A stretch of 48,012 nucleotides of DNA from the NCBI RefSeq assembly GCF_022376445.1, contig NW_025955264.1:1-48012 (forward strand), in the 5' to 3' direction. This document shows positions 27,839 to 38,865 of the stretch, in pieces (positions within the stretch are counted from its first letter, which is position 1; each line of letters opens with the position of its first letter). Made by a program: the position numbers and the translations under genes. The notes beneath the pieces were generated by a model. It was given only the letters and a program-made list of their open reading frames with translations, searched no databases and was not told the origin of the DNA. The DNA comes from Fomitopsis serialis (taxonomy: Eukaryota > Basidiomycota > Agaricomycetes > Polyporales > Fomitopsidaceae).

Positions 27839-30800
27839 ATGAAATTAGTGCTCGGCCACGGCGTCGTGGCATGTAGGCACTCTCTGAAGCGGACATCATG
27901 GCGATCCTTCTCGAGCACGTCTACTTGGTCGTCCGGAGGGAAGAGCACGGACAGCAGTGACCCCCATACATATGCGGATACATTGTTCTTACCACAAACG
28001 AAGTTCGTTCATCGGCCAGACCCATCTCAATACGAGAGGCTGCGGGAGAGGACGTGTGACAAGCTATACCGGGAACAGGTCCGTGTCCCAGACTGAGATG
28101 ACCGATGTGCTCAGCTTACATAGCTCAGTGGAATCAAGCAGAGAATCCACTGTTCGTGCTGCATGATGGCCCTCCGTATGCCAATGGGGATCTACACATA
28201 GGTACGCGATACTCAAGCGTATGACAGGAAGCACATCCTCACAAATGTTAGGCCATGCACTCAACAAGATATTGAAGGACATCATCAACCGGTATCATGT
28301 CTTGTTGGGCCATCGCGTACAGTGAGTGTTGTCTGTCGTGGGGTCGAAACATGTCGCCCTTCTGCACAAGTGCCCCCCGTGAGAGGTGAAAATCAAAGCC
28401 GCTGTACGACCGAATACTCCGGCTCTCTTTATGCATACAGCTGGATTTACTGCAGGTTCATCAGAACTGCCCTGTCGTCCGTGATGCTGCATGCAAACTA
28501 GACCGGTCTATACCATGGTTTCAAGGATATGAAGATATCATTGCTAGTCACATAATTACGGTGCTTCAGTCATTTCATCCCTCTGTCCATGCCTCTGATC
28601 GTGTCGAAGTGCAAGGTGTCATCGTATGCGGACTAACCTAGTCTGGGCAGTCTTGCATTCACAGGAATCTATTGCAATATGAGACCTCTCTAGCTGACTA
28701 TACACCCATTGTAGTTACATTCCGGGCTGGGACTGTCATGGCCTCCCTATTGAAAACAAGGTGCTGAAGAAACTGAAAGTAAGCGCATCACAGGTTGGCC
28801 GCATCTTGTGCTGACCGGTCGCAGAAAAATGCGGAGGATCTGACGCCGCAAACTATACGGGCGGAAGCAGAGGCATTCGCCAAGGAAGAGATAGCCAGGC
28901 AGCGGGATCAGTTCCGTCTGTTTGGCATCATGGCGGATTGGTCGCCCCAATCGACATATCGCACACTGGGTAGGTGCCACATTAGTAGAAAGTTGCGTGA
29001 CATCTCACGTAGACTCAGATCATGACTATGAGATGCGACAGTTGGATATTTTCAAGACCATGGTTGACAAAGGTAAGTGAAAAGTCACTTTCATACGCAC
29101 GCGCTGCTTAACTTGTACTAGGACTCATTTACAGGCAGCTTCGTCCGGTCTACTATTCACCGTCCTCGCGCACAGCATTGGCAGAAGGGGAATTGACGTA
29201 CAACGAAAAGCACACCTCCCACACAGTCTACGTTGCATTCGAGCTGGACCCAGATAGCCCGAATATGAGCACGGCTCTGAAAGCTCTCGTCAACGGACAG
29301 CGGAAAGTGCGCCTCCTGGTATGGACAACGACCCCTTGGACACTCACGGCGAACATGGTAGGTGCCCACAAGCTCATTAGCCGGCTACCCTACTGAGCGG
29401 CGCATATAGGGCATTGCTGTCAATCCAGAGATGATATACAAGGCCGTGACCACGAGTGGCGACCCGACTGCTCCAGTAGACATCTTCGCCGTTGAGCGCG
29501 AGACTGAACTGGTTGACATTCTCGGGACAACGATTTCCAACGTTCCCGTGGCCGAGTTCTCAGGTGAATGCTGGCTTTAGGTGTAGCATTCTTGTGTCCG
29601 CTAATGATCTCCATAGGGTCGGATCTCGTTGGTGCTACCTACCGTCCGTTGTTCTCGACCCTCAGCGACGTTGAATCCGTCAGGTCGTTGCCTGTCGTCC
29701 CTTCTTCGCATGTTACTCCCAACACCGGAACAGGCCTCGTCCACTGCGCTCCAGCACACGGTGATGAGGACTACAATGTCTTCCGCTCGCTCGGTCTTTT
29801 GTCTTCGTCGTCTGATGCGTCGTCAGGCGATTTGCTGTGCCACGTGGACGTGACTGGCCGCTTCACGGAGGGCGTCGCGGATGTTGTGGGGCATAACGCT
29901 GCGAAGGGTCTTGCTGGGCAGGAAGTTCTGGCAGGTGGTGGCAAGGCAATCGTCGGGCTGCTTGAGGAGGTCGGTGCTCTCCGGAAGCTGCAACGGATTC
30001 GACATAGTTATCCGTATGACTGGAGAACCGACCAACCGATCATCGTCATGTGCGTGTTCAGTGCTGCTGATACATGGGCATGCTGAGAGCGTTTACTGAC
30101 CCTCGGCCGATATCTCGTGTAGTGCAACGTCGCAGTGGTTCGCCAACACGGATCATATCAAGGACGACGCACTTGTGGCCGTTCAGGGTATCACCCCTCA
30201 TCCGGCAGGCTGTATGTCATGTTCCTCTCTAGTCTCGTCCCGCTACTAACCCGCTGCAGCACATAGCCGACTAGCAATAGACGTTCGCAACCGCTCGGAA
30301 TGGTGCATTTCGCGACAGCGTGCATGGGGTGTGCCGATCCCCGCGTTGCACCACATACCATCAGGTCGCGCGGTCCTCGACGCGGAGAGCCTCACGCATA
30401 TCCTCGGCATCCTCCAGGAAAAGCGGACCAGCTACTGGTGGGAAGGCCCTGTGGCCGAGTTCGTCCCGCTAGGGCTCCGCGACGGCATGGACGACCAACA
30501 GCTCGAAGAAACTTGGCAAAAAGGTACAGACACGATGGACGTCTGGTTCGATAGCGGTTCTTCGTGGACCATGCTGGAGGACCTGTACGCGGACGGGACC
30601 ACGTCCGTCACAGGCAGGCGATTTGGTGCGGATGTCTGCTTGGAGGGCAGGGACCAGCACCGCGGGTGGTTCCAGAGCCAGCTGCTCACCGCTGTTGCGA
30701 CTGCCCCCGATGCTGAGAGAAAGCGACAGGCGCCGTACACCACCCTCATCACTCACGGTATGACTGTCGACGAGCGTGGCAGGAAGATGAGCAAGTCGTT

Positions 30801-32117
30801 GGGGAATGTCATCAGTCCACTGTCTATCATCAATGGAGGCGAGTCAAAAAAAGACCAGGTACAGTACGGTCCGGAAGTACTACGACTGTGGACCGCCAAT
30901 GTCAAGTTTACGGAAGACATGCCGATAAGTCACAGCGTGTTGCAGCACTGCCAGTATATGTACCTGAAGATACGGAATGCGGCGCGCTACGTTCTGGGTT
31001 CACTGCATGATCAACCTTACTCTGAGAAGGTGGAACGCGACGGTCTGGGATTGGTGAGCAGGGTTGTGTGGCCATCCTGATGTAAGCTTATGACGACGAC
31101 CTGCAGATCGATCGATACGTTATGCACGAATTGTACAAACTAGAGGACACTGCTATGAAGAGCTACGCAACTTACGACTTCGCTAGAGGTACGTCGTTCG
31201 CTATCTTCGAAGTTCTACTACTAAGTCTTCCTCTTAGTGGTCAGCTCTATTTCCCAATTCGTCATCACCATGTTTTCGCCAGTCTATGTGGACACGAGCA
31301 AGGACTGCCTCTATGCAGCAGCAAAGGACAGTCCAGAGCGCCGTGCGATGCTTGCAGTATTGGCACAGGTGCTCGATACGATGACCACCGTGGTGTCGCC
31401 TATGTTACCGTACCTTGCTGAAGAAATTCACGAGACTCTACACGGCGGGAGCTCCTCTGTCTTCAGCAAGAAATGGACACCCTTGGTACGTGACCTGAGC
31501 ATCCGGCAGACTGTCCTTCATCTTACGCTTATCTTTCAGAGTGCGCATTGGGACGACCCTGGGGTTGAGTGGCAGATGGGTCACCTTCTGCGACTTCGTG
31601 CCCAGATTTTGTCTGCCCTGGAAAAGGCCAGGAAGGAAAAGTACAGTCATCTCGCCTCATATTCCCTCCCTTCGTGTTCACAATGTCTGTTAGGCTTTTA
31701 CGGCGGTCTCCGGAGGCAGACGTCTTCCTAACGTTGCCAGATGATGTCTCGTCTGAAGCTCATGATGTCGTTGAACTTATACGGAACCACGGTAAGCACG
31801 CTCGTTACCAAGAGATATTGCATGGCTCACCCTATGGCTAGTGAATGACATCAAAGCGCTGTCCATAGTGTCTAATGTCTCTATTGGCCCACAGCCCTCG
31901 CAAACACCAGCATGGAAGTACACCAGCTCTCTCAAACTACCAGGTAAGTCAGAGATGATAACGATAGGCTTCAACTGACGTGGTTGCAGGCTGCGAGCGA
32001 ACAGTAGATATCACGGTTCGCCCCGCTACTCTGCATAAATGCCCTCGTTGCTGGTTGCACACTCGTGAGGAGAAAGAGGCACTGTGTGGCAGATGCTCCA
32101 CAGTCGTTTCGCACTAG
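27839..32117 (+). CDS. ISM1: Isoleucyl-tRNA synthetase, mitochondrial
   Basis: Seventeen exons give 1039 aa: 27839-28082, 28124-28201, 28252-28321, 28715-28778, 28825-28969, 29019-29072, 29122-29357, 29410-29563, 29617-30049, 30123-30211, 30260-31053, 31107-31188, 31238-31485, 31540-31640, 31694-31791, 31842-31943, 31990-32117. Class I enzyme charging tRNA-Ile. The N-terminus is basic, Ser-rich and acid-poor, a mitochondrial presequence. HIGH motif is in [30 protein letters not shown] follows; the CP1 editing domain contains [23 protein letters not shown] is in [14 protein letters not shown]. The C-terminus has the CPRCW...CGRC zinc-binding module of bacterial/mitochondrial IleRS. Intron 3 is 393 nt, the rest 41-73 nt. 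The exon 1/2 join is the least certain (donor GTGTCC). It faces the short-chain dehydrogenase gene tail-to-tail. Confidence 0.93.
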
Positions 32118-32531
32118 AATCTTTGGATATCATATAACTGCTGTCGTTCATAAATCGTCGTACACTATTCTCATGCTACTCAGCAGAATTCCACTCACTC
32201 TGGATGTCACCCTCGATGCTAAGGCTGGGGGCCTCAAGCCCTCGATGTCTTCAGCCAGCGACGCTGTCCTTCGGCTATGTTATCTCAGTGACTTGACAAG
32301 TTGGATCATTAGGCACAGCCATGTTGTGGGCATCATAGCCGAGCTTCGTGTATCGGTGAGCTGCATGTTTGAGGGGTGTATGTTGCTGAGTTTCGCTAGC
32401 AGTGTTATACGATTTCCAAGGAATGGGAGACTATCTACGGCGGCATAATTCCTCGAACCAACAAAACCGTCTTCTACATCCCAAGTCTTGCTGGCTCAGC
32501 AGCCGGCGATCCTTCCAGCCCACAGGAGCAC
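32118..32531. other. Intergenic, convergent 3' ends
   Basis: 414 bp between the stops of ISM1 (plus) and the short-chain dehydrogenase (minus). Presumably the two 3' UTRs; nothing else recognised. Confidence 0.5.
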
Positions 32532-33780
32532 TTAGTCACAGTGCGTTCCGCCGTTCGCTGAGATGGTTTGGCCTGCGGATCATATATTCACACCGGATGT
32601 CTATCGCACGATGATCACAACGCACCAGTGATGAAGTGCGACTCTGGTTTGGCGATGTACGAAACCAAGCTGCCAATGACTTCGGGGTCTGCCATCGGGA
32701 TGTTCATCGGCATATTCAGCCTCTACGATGATAACCTTGAGTACGAGGAGAGCTTGGCTGATATCGCTTACACACCTTCATTGTCGTCGTGCCCGGAGGC
32801 AGTCCGAGACGTTCATCCTCGCGCATGTCCTCCTCGTTGTTAACTCAATTGGACAATGGTCAGTCACACGTTTGCCACCACCTTGGGACATGCTCACCGA
32901 TGTTCGTGCGAATCGCGCCTGGAGCATAGGCGTTGACAGTTATCTTATGTGCGGCCAACTCCAAAGCTGCGATGATGTATACAGTCAGGATGGAGCTTCG
33001 TGCGGATCACTGGAAACAGCGACGCTGTTGCGTTACCTGCGCATTGTGTCAGGCCTCGCACCGCGAACTTGGACGCAGCGTATGCCGATAGGCTCGGGAT
33101 GCCTTTGTTCAAGGGACCAAGTAAGCATGATTGTCAGTGATGACTGAACGGGAGCTGGTTTACCTTGTTTTCCAGCCTGAGAGCACGCAGCTATTGCAGA
33201 TACGCTTGTCATTAGGTACGCCCAGAGTTCTTACTTCAAACACTACCTATGATCCTTCCCCCGCGGCCTTGCGTTATCATCTGCTTTGCCGCGTATTTAT
33301 AGCAGAGCATGACGCCTCGGGCATTGATCGCCATGTTTCGGTCCCACTCCTTCACGTCGACTGACACAGGTCTTAGTAGGTCACAACCACCAAATGGACA
33401 GTACTCACGATCTACCAAAGAACGAAACTCCGTGATACCAGCGTTCGCGACCATCTGCGAGCGAAATCAACATTAAAACTTCTCAACAGCGGAGGACAGC
33501 GACTTGCCACATCCAAACCTCCGAGCCCTTCCACGACGGAGGCGACCATTGCTTCAACGTCTTCATCGCGCGACACATCTCCAGTCACGACGATGGCCTG
33601 GCAGCCCGTCAACGACTTGATCTCCGTAGCGACTGCTTCCAGCTGAGCGAGCTTGGTGGGTAGGTCGTTCACGGCTACGTCCAAGCCGTCTGCCGCCAAA
33701 CGCATCGCAATGCAGCGTCCGATGCCTTGAGCTGCGCCGGTGACTACGGCGACTCGCTTTGGACTTGCCAAGGAACCCAT
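32532..33780 (-). CDS. Classical short-chain dehydrogenase/reductase
   Basis: Nine exons (33780-33508, 33454-33409, 33360-33247, 33190-33164, 33102-33037, 32966-32898, 32843-32776, 32722-32626, 32572-32532) encode 266 aa, a typical classical SDR length. The nucleotide-binding TGAAQGIGR, the acidic residue in VAVNDLP after strand 2 (favouring NAD), NAG in VANAGI, a catalytic Ser in AACSQAGKQG, and YAASK are all present; the C-terminus reads ITGQTISANGG. Sequence style is close to acetoin/diacetyl reductases and related oxidoreductases; the substrate cannot be fixed from sequence. The first intron (33455-33507) has a GC donor. Exon 4 is only 27 nt. Confidence 0.9.
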
Positions 33781-35046
33781 TGTTTGCGCGTCTGGTGATG
33801 AAAGTGAAAGCGGAGGTCAGTGTCTCCGTGTTGGCGCAGCCTTACTGTGCAGCTTTATAGGGCCAGCACTCGTTGGAGTTCAGCGAAATTTCAGTCTGAT
33901 CGTGACACATAATGGCACGATCAGGCCATAGGTACGCCCTATATCCCCGAATGGAGGATCGTATGTTCTCATACGCTTCTAGTACCAGCTCGCGGTCAGA
34001 TAGAGACAAGGTACTGGAGCTTACGTAGTGGTTAGCCCAGCAGAGGGAGTACAGCTTCCCATGCGAGTAGTTCACCATCACGATGATACCAATTTCACTC
34101 AAGCTCAAGCTCGCAGTGAGGAGCTTGCGCAGTAGGGACCCAATTTACCTCTGATCCAGGATAAAGCAAGCTCGCGGTCGTGTCGTAATAATGATCTGTA
34201 AGCTTTCCTACCACCGAGCTTCTCAGTGCCGAGACACTATCGCAAGCAGGAAGAGGTGGAACGTGAGGCTGCGATCAAGCCACTGCCAATCTAGTCTCCA
34301 ATGATCAAATAGAAGCGGTACGACACTCGTACCAACTACAACGTTGAGTGCTGTCAGTTGACAGAACTGCTTCGAAGAGGCGTGGGTCATGGCGGCCGTA
34401 ACCTCTATAATGTTAGATCCACGACGCCGCCACAAACCACCTCCAGCTGGATGAGCTACTCACAGTGTACATGCATTACCGGGTTACATCGTGGTGCTAC
34501 CGCAGTGACGGAGTCGGCGATGCTTGCAAGACCTTACAACTACTGTATGTATGGTGGCAAAAGAAATAATCAATGATGTATTGATACTGTAGATAGGCAC
34601 TTTCAAGGCCTGGTGCGCACGCAGGGGCCGAGTGTAACTGGCATCTACTCTGACCCGCGATTCGGTGCAAACGGCCGGTTTCTTATTACCTGTAGGATTA
34701 CTGTGCACGTAGAAACTTGCATGATGTTGCTACACGCAGCTTTACCACGTTCCCAGACACACTAAGAGCTACGTGCTCTGTGCGCCGGCGGAGGAAAGAT
34801 CATAAGGTGCATTTTCGGCGCCTATTCTGCAGCACCAGTTCTGACCAGTCGCTCGTTTGCAGGGGTGCAGACAGCATGCTCCCGAGCTCAGTTTGGTCTT
34901 GAAATATTTGAGGATGTGCTCAATATATATGAGATCGACTCTAGCAGGCTAAAATCTGGAATCCCTTCGTGTTGCGGGAGTAGGGCAGTAAAATGCAAAT
35001 GTGTTTGCATTACCGGTACAGTGGAAATGAAGAAAAGCAAAAGAAA
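33781..35046. other. Intergenic, no gene seen
   Basis: About 1.27 kb between the dehydrogenase start and tRNA-Thr. Open frames are short and not protein-like, and no repeat was recognised. The left end must contain the dehydrogenase promoter. Confidence 0.45.
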
Positions 35047-35132
35047 TGCCCACTGGCTGGATTGAACAACCGACCTCACCATATTACGTAAGCGATTACG
35101 AGTGGCGCGCTCTACCACTGAGCTAAACGGGC
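35047..35132 (-). tRNA. tRNA-Thr(CGT) with 14-nt intron
   Basis: Reading the minus strand: acceptor GCCCGTT pairs with AGTGGGC, D-arm GCTC/GAGC, anticodon stem CGCCA/TGGTG, loop CTCGTA-A with anticodon CGT, variable AGGTC, T-arm GGTTG-TTCAATC-CAGCC, discriminator A. A 14-nt intron follows position 37. It lies 170 bp beyond the 3' end of the DJ-1 gene on the same strand. Confidence 0.94.
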
Positions 35133-35302
35133 GCTGACGATGAAGTCATCAAATGTATAATGAGTGTAACAAATTTCCCGGGTCTGATACTGGCCTACGC
35201 CGAGGATGGTTTCATTGCTACATACCATATTGCTACATACTGTACACTGTTGTTGTATCTGCTCGCATCTCTTTCGTCGACAGCTTGCGAGAGCCGAGCA
35301 CA

Positions 35303-36248
35303 TCAAGCAAAGGTGCCAGGTGGGAAGACCATGGGGCCCGCCACCTCTGCTCGCTTCTCCTTGCCGCAAAGGAGCTCTACGAGGGTCAACGCGAACGGAA
35401 ATGCCGTGCCTACCAAGACGATTTTGTCAGTAGATTCGAAGTTGATTACGCACTCGTACAGCAGGATTCACCTGGTCCCCGGCTGCGTCGTCCATGGTCA
35501 ATGCTGTAACCCAGCCACCGCGCCAAATCGTGCCTGCTCACCTAGTCACAAGCTTTCCCGAGACGACGACGGGTTCCTCCGAATATTCAAAATCTATAGA
35601 CAGGTCGTGAGTAACCAACTGTAGTGGTGCACGCGGACACCTGTACCATTTTCTAGTTCGCTTTTCACACTCGGGTGAGATGTCAGCGGTTGCTTCGGCA
35701 AACCAGACGTCTTCGCCGCCATACTCCCTAACAATCCTGTCAAGCACTGCTACAGGCAGAACCCTGTGACAAACCTGCGCAGATCATGCCGACAAACTTC
35801 TTCTCCTGCAAGTACACCCGCACCAAATACTGCACGCGCGGGTGGCTCGCGATTGTCTCCGCACCCTTCGCGCCGCCGGGGATCACGAACAGGTCATATT
35901 CCTCCTGCATGCCGGCGCATTACAACCCTACGCCTTCCGAGTACACTGCGGGATATAACGTACGGGAGTAGATACGTGGGGCGTAAAGTGCTGGTCCGTG
36001 AGGATCTTCATCCCGCGCGATCCAATCGCGTACGGCGGCGGGCTCTTCTTGTTATGCGGGGCCGCATCTGCAGCAGAGACAAATGCAGACGTGCAAGAGA
36101 CACCCGCTCGCACGAGGGTGTCGTAGGTGATGGTGCTACGTACCAGTCGCCATAGACATGAGCACGAATCTGACGCATGACAATCGCTTGAGACCCACAA
36201 TTCCATCTCCTCCGTTCCGTCAGCAATGAGTATCAGTGCAGAAGGCAT
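35303..36248 (-). CDS. DJ-1/PfpI family protein (Park7-like)
   Basis: Seven exons (36248-36199, 36135-35976, 35904-35775, 35727-35647, 35593-35542, 35482-35472, 35409-35303) encode 196 aa, the size of human DJ-1. Members are flavodoxin-like redox-sensitive proteins with glyoxalase/deglycase-type activity. Conserved points: MPSALILIADGTEEMEF (with the conserved Glu), FVIPGGAKGAETIA, the nucleophile elbow GMICAGSMAA containing the reactive Cys, PLTSHPSVK, and the C-terminal PGTAFPFALTLVELLCGKEK. All are intact. Exon 6 is 11 nt long and supplies SRGP residues at the R-G-P-G turn. The final exon ends VFPPGTFA. A CACGTG at 36376 lies 128 bp upstream of the start. Confidence 0.93.
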
Positions 36249-36810
36249 TTTCAGAGAGCTTGAGCGTGATACGAGTGTTGAAGAAAGGGAAGGGGCAACA
36301 GTAGCGATATGAATGTGAACTATGCCTTCTATAGAGTACTGTAAGTACACCTCCAGTCGGCTGGCACATGGAGTCCACGTGAGTGCGGCCCGCGAAATAC
36401 ATGGACCTGCCACCTGAGACGCGCTGACGACACATGGTGGCCACGAAAAGGAGGAAATGGCCCCACCGTGTCGACAGTCGTACGTGGCAGACAGGTGGTG
36501 TGCCAGCTGCCTACGAGGTGGAGTGCGCGTGCTTTTGACATGTGTGAACATAGTACCTCGGTGTAAACCATATTGATGTCAGCAGCACACAGGCGTTGTG
36601 CGTGAGGCTTTTGCATCGCAAACAGCATTCAAGCAGCATTCAAGCAGCCATCCACGGTTACGATGACAGTATTCAATTGCATTTGCATAATGGTTCACGT
36701 CTACGCAGCCCGCACTACATTGAACAGTCCGAATGATTCTCTGTGAATACGGCGAAATGAAATCTACAATCGAGCCCTGGATACACGCGTAACAAAGAGC
36801 ACTAGGACTA
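36249..36810. other. Intergenic with DJ-1 promoter
   Basis: 562 bp between the DJ-1 start and the end of the unrecognised minus-strand gene. It contains CACGTG at 36376-36381. No coding or RNA feature was recognised. Confidence 0.45.
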
Positions 36811-37633
36811 CTACGCAGGAGATCTGCTGGGGCTTGGCTGCGCATGATCTCCCTCGGTTGACGCAATAAAGGCCTCGTTGACCTGTTGCTGCGGTTCATC
36901 TACTACTTCATCTTCGGGAACAGCGTTGATCGCGGCGGGATTATTGCGACGTGTTGCCCTATCATTGTCGAGGATAGATCTCAAGCTAGACTCTATGACA
37001 CGGTATCAGTACATAATGAATTGGAGCCCGGAAGGAAGACGTACCGTGCATTTTCTTGTCGTCATTATCAGCCGACTTGCGAAGAGTTGTGAGATGGACG
37101 TCGAGTATGAGTTCGTCGACGGAGCCACGCTCGGCGTGGACACGGGTCTCGAGCGAGAGTGACGTCATGTTTGAGCTGAGGCTCAACGACGCCGACGCAG
37201 TCAAACCGCCCGTGAACCGGCTGAAGAAGCCGGAGCGTCGGGACTCCCGACGCTCCGGCTTTCGGAGACGGTGCTTGCGGGCGTTGACGGCGTAATCGTG
37301 TTGTTAGTCACGACTCTGAGCGTGGACGACGCCGCGGAGGATGCAACGGATGGCGCATTGCTCCGCGGGGGAGACGCAGCGGGAGCCTCGCGTCGAAAGG
37401 GGGGAAATGAGAGACTCCGAGTCGGATATCATGTTTTTAAGATACACGCCAGTGACCGATGACAGATGGCAAAGCAAGCAGACAGCGGCTGCACGCGAGA
37501 GGAGCCTAGTGTCTCGGAATGGCTGCACTGTAGCCTCGTGCGGAGGCCCAATGTCGGGGGCGCGCGGGGGCGGCACGCTGGACGTGGTCACTTGATACGT
37601 GGATCTCACTGAGACACCGCTCTGGCTGGCCAC
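36811..37633 (-). CDS. Unrecognised protein gene, 5' end unresolved
   Basis: Two 3' exons are well supported. One spans 37045 to about 37280 and encodes SGFFSRFTGGLTASASLSL through HLTTLRKSADNDDKKMH; a 52-nt GT-AG intron follows, then 36992-36811 encodes SSLRSILDNDRATRRNNPAA and an acidic Gln-rich tail ending SPSRSPA. Farther upstream (37633-37480) a Pro/Ser-rich frame reads like disordered protein (SVPPPRAPDIGPPHEATVQP). A possible 39-nt intron with a CTAAC branch could connect these, but I could not close the 5' part or choose a start; coding-like stretches reach about 38030. No domain is recognised. A 35-bp near-perfect palindrome falls within the coding sequence. Confidence 0.45.
37227..37261. 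repeat. Perfect 17-bp inverted repeat with 1-nt centre
   Basis: The left arm AAGCCGGAGCGTCGGGA and its exact reverse complement flank a single C at 37244. It lies in the coding frame of the unrecognised minus-strand gene, giving a Lys-Pro-Glu-Arg-Arg-Glu-Ser-Arg-Arg-Ser segment. Confidence 0.9.
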
Positions 37634-38314
37634 AATACGGATGACATCCGAGCCTAGGCCGGTCCCGGATCCGTCTACCTCGCTAACTTGAAGGACAGGG
37701 AGAACGCGCTACTAGAACGTAACGCCTTTCAGAAAGCTAGATCAGTGGGAAGGCAGTGTTGTAATGATCAGACATCTCACCCTGCGCTCCCAGCACCGGT
37801 GCAGTGCTCGACGGCATCGCGTATTCAGTGCGCCGAGTACTCATTGCTGGTGCCCGTAAAATTGTATCGAGTTTATCATCAGAGTACGAGACAGTACTAC
37901 CACGCAAGGACGTACCGGTACACACAGAGCTGAAATACGAGTGAAACTTCGAAGGAGGAGGGGCTCCGAATCGAGCCACCGGCCGATACCGCATGCGCGC
38001 TCGACTCATCTTGACAGTGGGTGGAGGCAACGTGGAGGACCGCGGCGACAGAACCTGTCTCCTGCTGACAAAGCCGTGACAGCACGTTCCACACAGGTTT
38101 TCCCGTCAGCTGTCCGACGCCTGGCTTGCATGTGCTCCCCACGTATCGAACACCGTGTCCCGCAGCTGCTATCGCCACGTTAGACGCACGATTCACCCGT
38201 TTCGAGGTGTACGTTTGCCCGAGCGTCGTGGAAGTTCGACATATGTGATGTCATGACGGTGCTTATCATCCCAGTCAAACAACATCAGAAAGCTGTAGAT
38301 GACCCATCTGTCAC
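37634..38314. other. Region between unrecognised gene and tRNA-Glu
   Basis: Probably contains upstream exons of the unrecognised minus-strand gene: Ser/Arg-rich open stretches at about 38030-37890 and a frame reading VSEVDGSGTGLGSDVIRIV near 37650. No start could be fixed and no other feature was found. Confidence 0.35.
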
Positions 38315-38386
38315 TCCGATATGGTGTAGTGGCTAACATTATCGCCTCTCACGCGATAGCCCGGGGTTCGATTCCCCGTGTCGGAA
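38315..38386 (+). tRNA. tRNA-Glu(CTC)
   Basis: A 72-nt intronless cloverleaf: acceptor TCCGATA/TGTCGGA, anticodon stem ATCGC/GCGAT with loop CTCTCAC (anticodon CTC), T-arm CGGGG-TTCGATT-CCCCG and discriminator A. A terminal-inverted-repeat element begins 53 bp downstream. Confidence 0.96.
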
Positions 38387-38439
38387 TGCTTTTTGTGCCA
38401 CTCGGAAACGCCGCGCAGAAAAGCACGAAGTCAAGTGCT

Positions 38440-38744
38440 CACTGCGGACAACCCGGGTTGTGCGAGGCGCTTACATGGGCCCAACATTGCAAGACCGTGT
38501 ATATTAGTAAGCCATCAAGTGAAATTCCCTAACATGGGAAGTACATTCCTAGAACATGGCACGATTTCGGAACATAGGAAGAACATAACACTTACATTCC
38601 CGATTCTAGGAACATTCGAAATGTTAGGCCGAACAAAGGAATCCCATTCCCTATGTTAGGAGCTCCGACTTAGAGCCGTATAAACATATCCTTACAATGT
38701 AAGTACCATGTGAGCGCTTCGCACAGCGCGGTTCGTCCGCAGTG
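38440..38744. mobile_element. Non-autonomous TIR element (MITE-like), 305 bp
   Basis: The first 54 bp (38440-38493) and the reverse complement of the last 54 bp (38691-38744) align without gaps at about four bases in five, both beginning CACTGCGGAC. A GCT tri-nucleotide directly flanks both sides and could be a 3-bp target duplication, though that is weak. The interior has no long open frame and contains several copies, in both orientations, of a GGAACAT/CCTAACAT-like motif. Size, TIRs and lack of coding capacity fit a MITE. It sits between tRNA-Glu and the 3' end of the polyol dehydrogenase gene. Confidence 0.7.
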
Positions 38745-38865
38745 GCTTGTGTGAGGGGTATCAAACACGACTTGTTCCATTGCTACAAAATGATTACATG
38801 CATCGGTGCTACGGTGTACATCGCCCCCACGACTTCTTCTCTTCTTTCTTGGTTGCATACATCCA

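Noticed and set aside
28480..28610. Box C/D snoRNA within the long ISM1 intron (GTGATGC and CTGA motifs)
   Set aside because: The C box is imperfect and no terminal stem brings the two boxes together.
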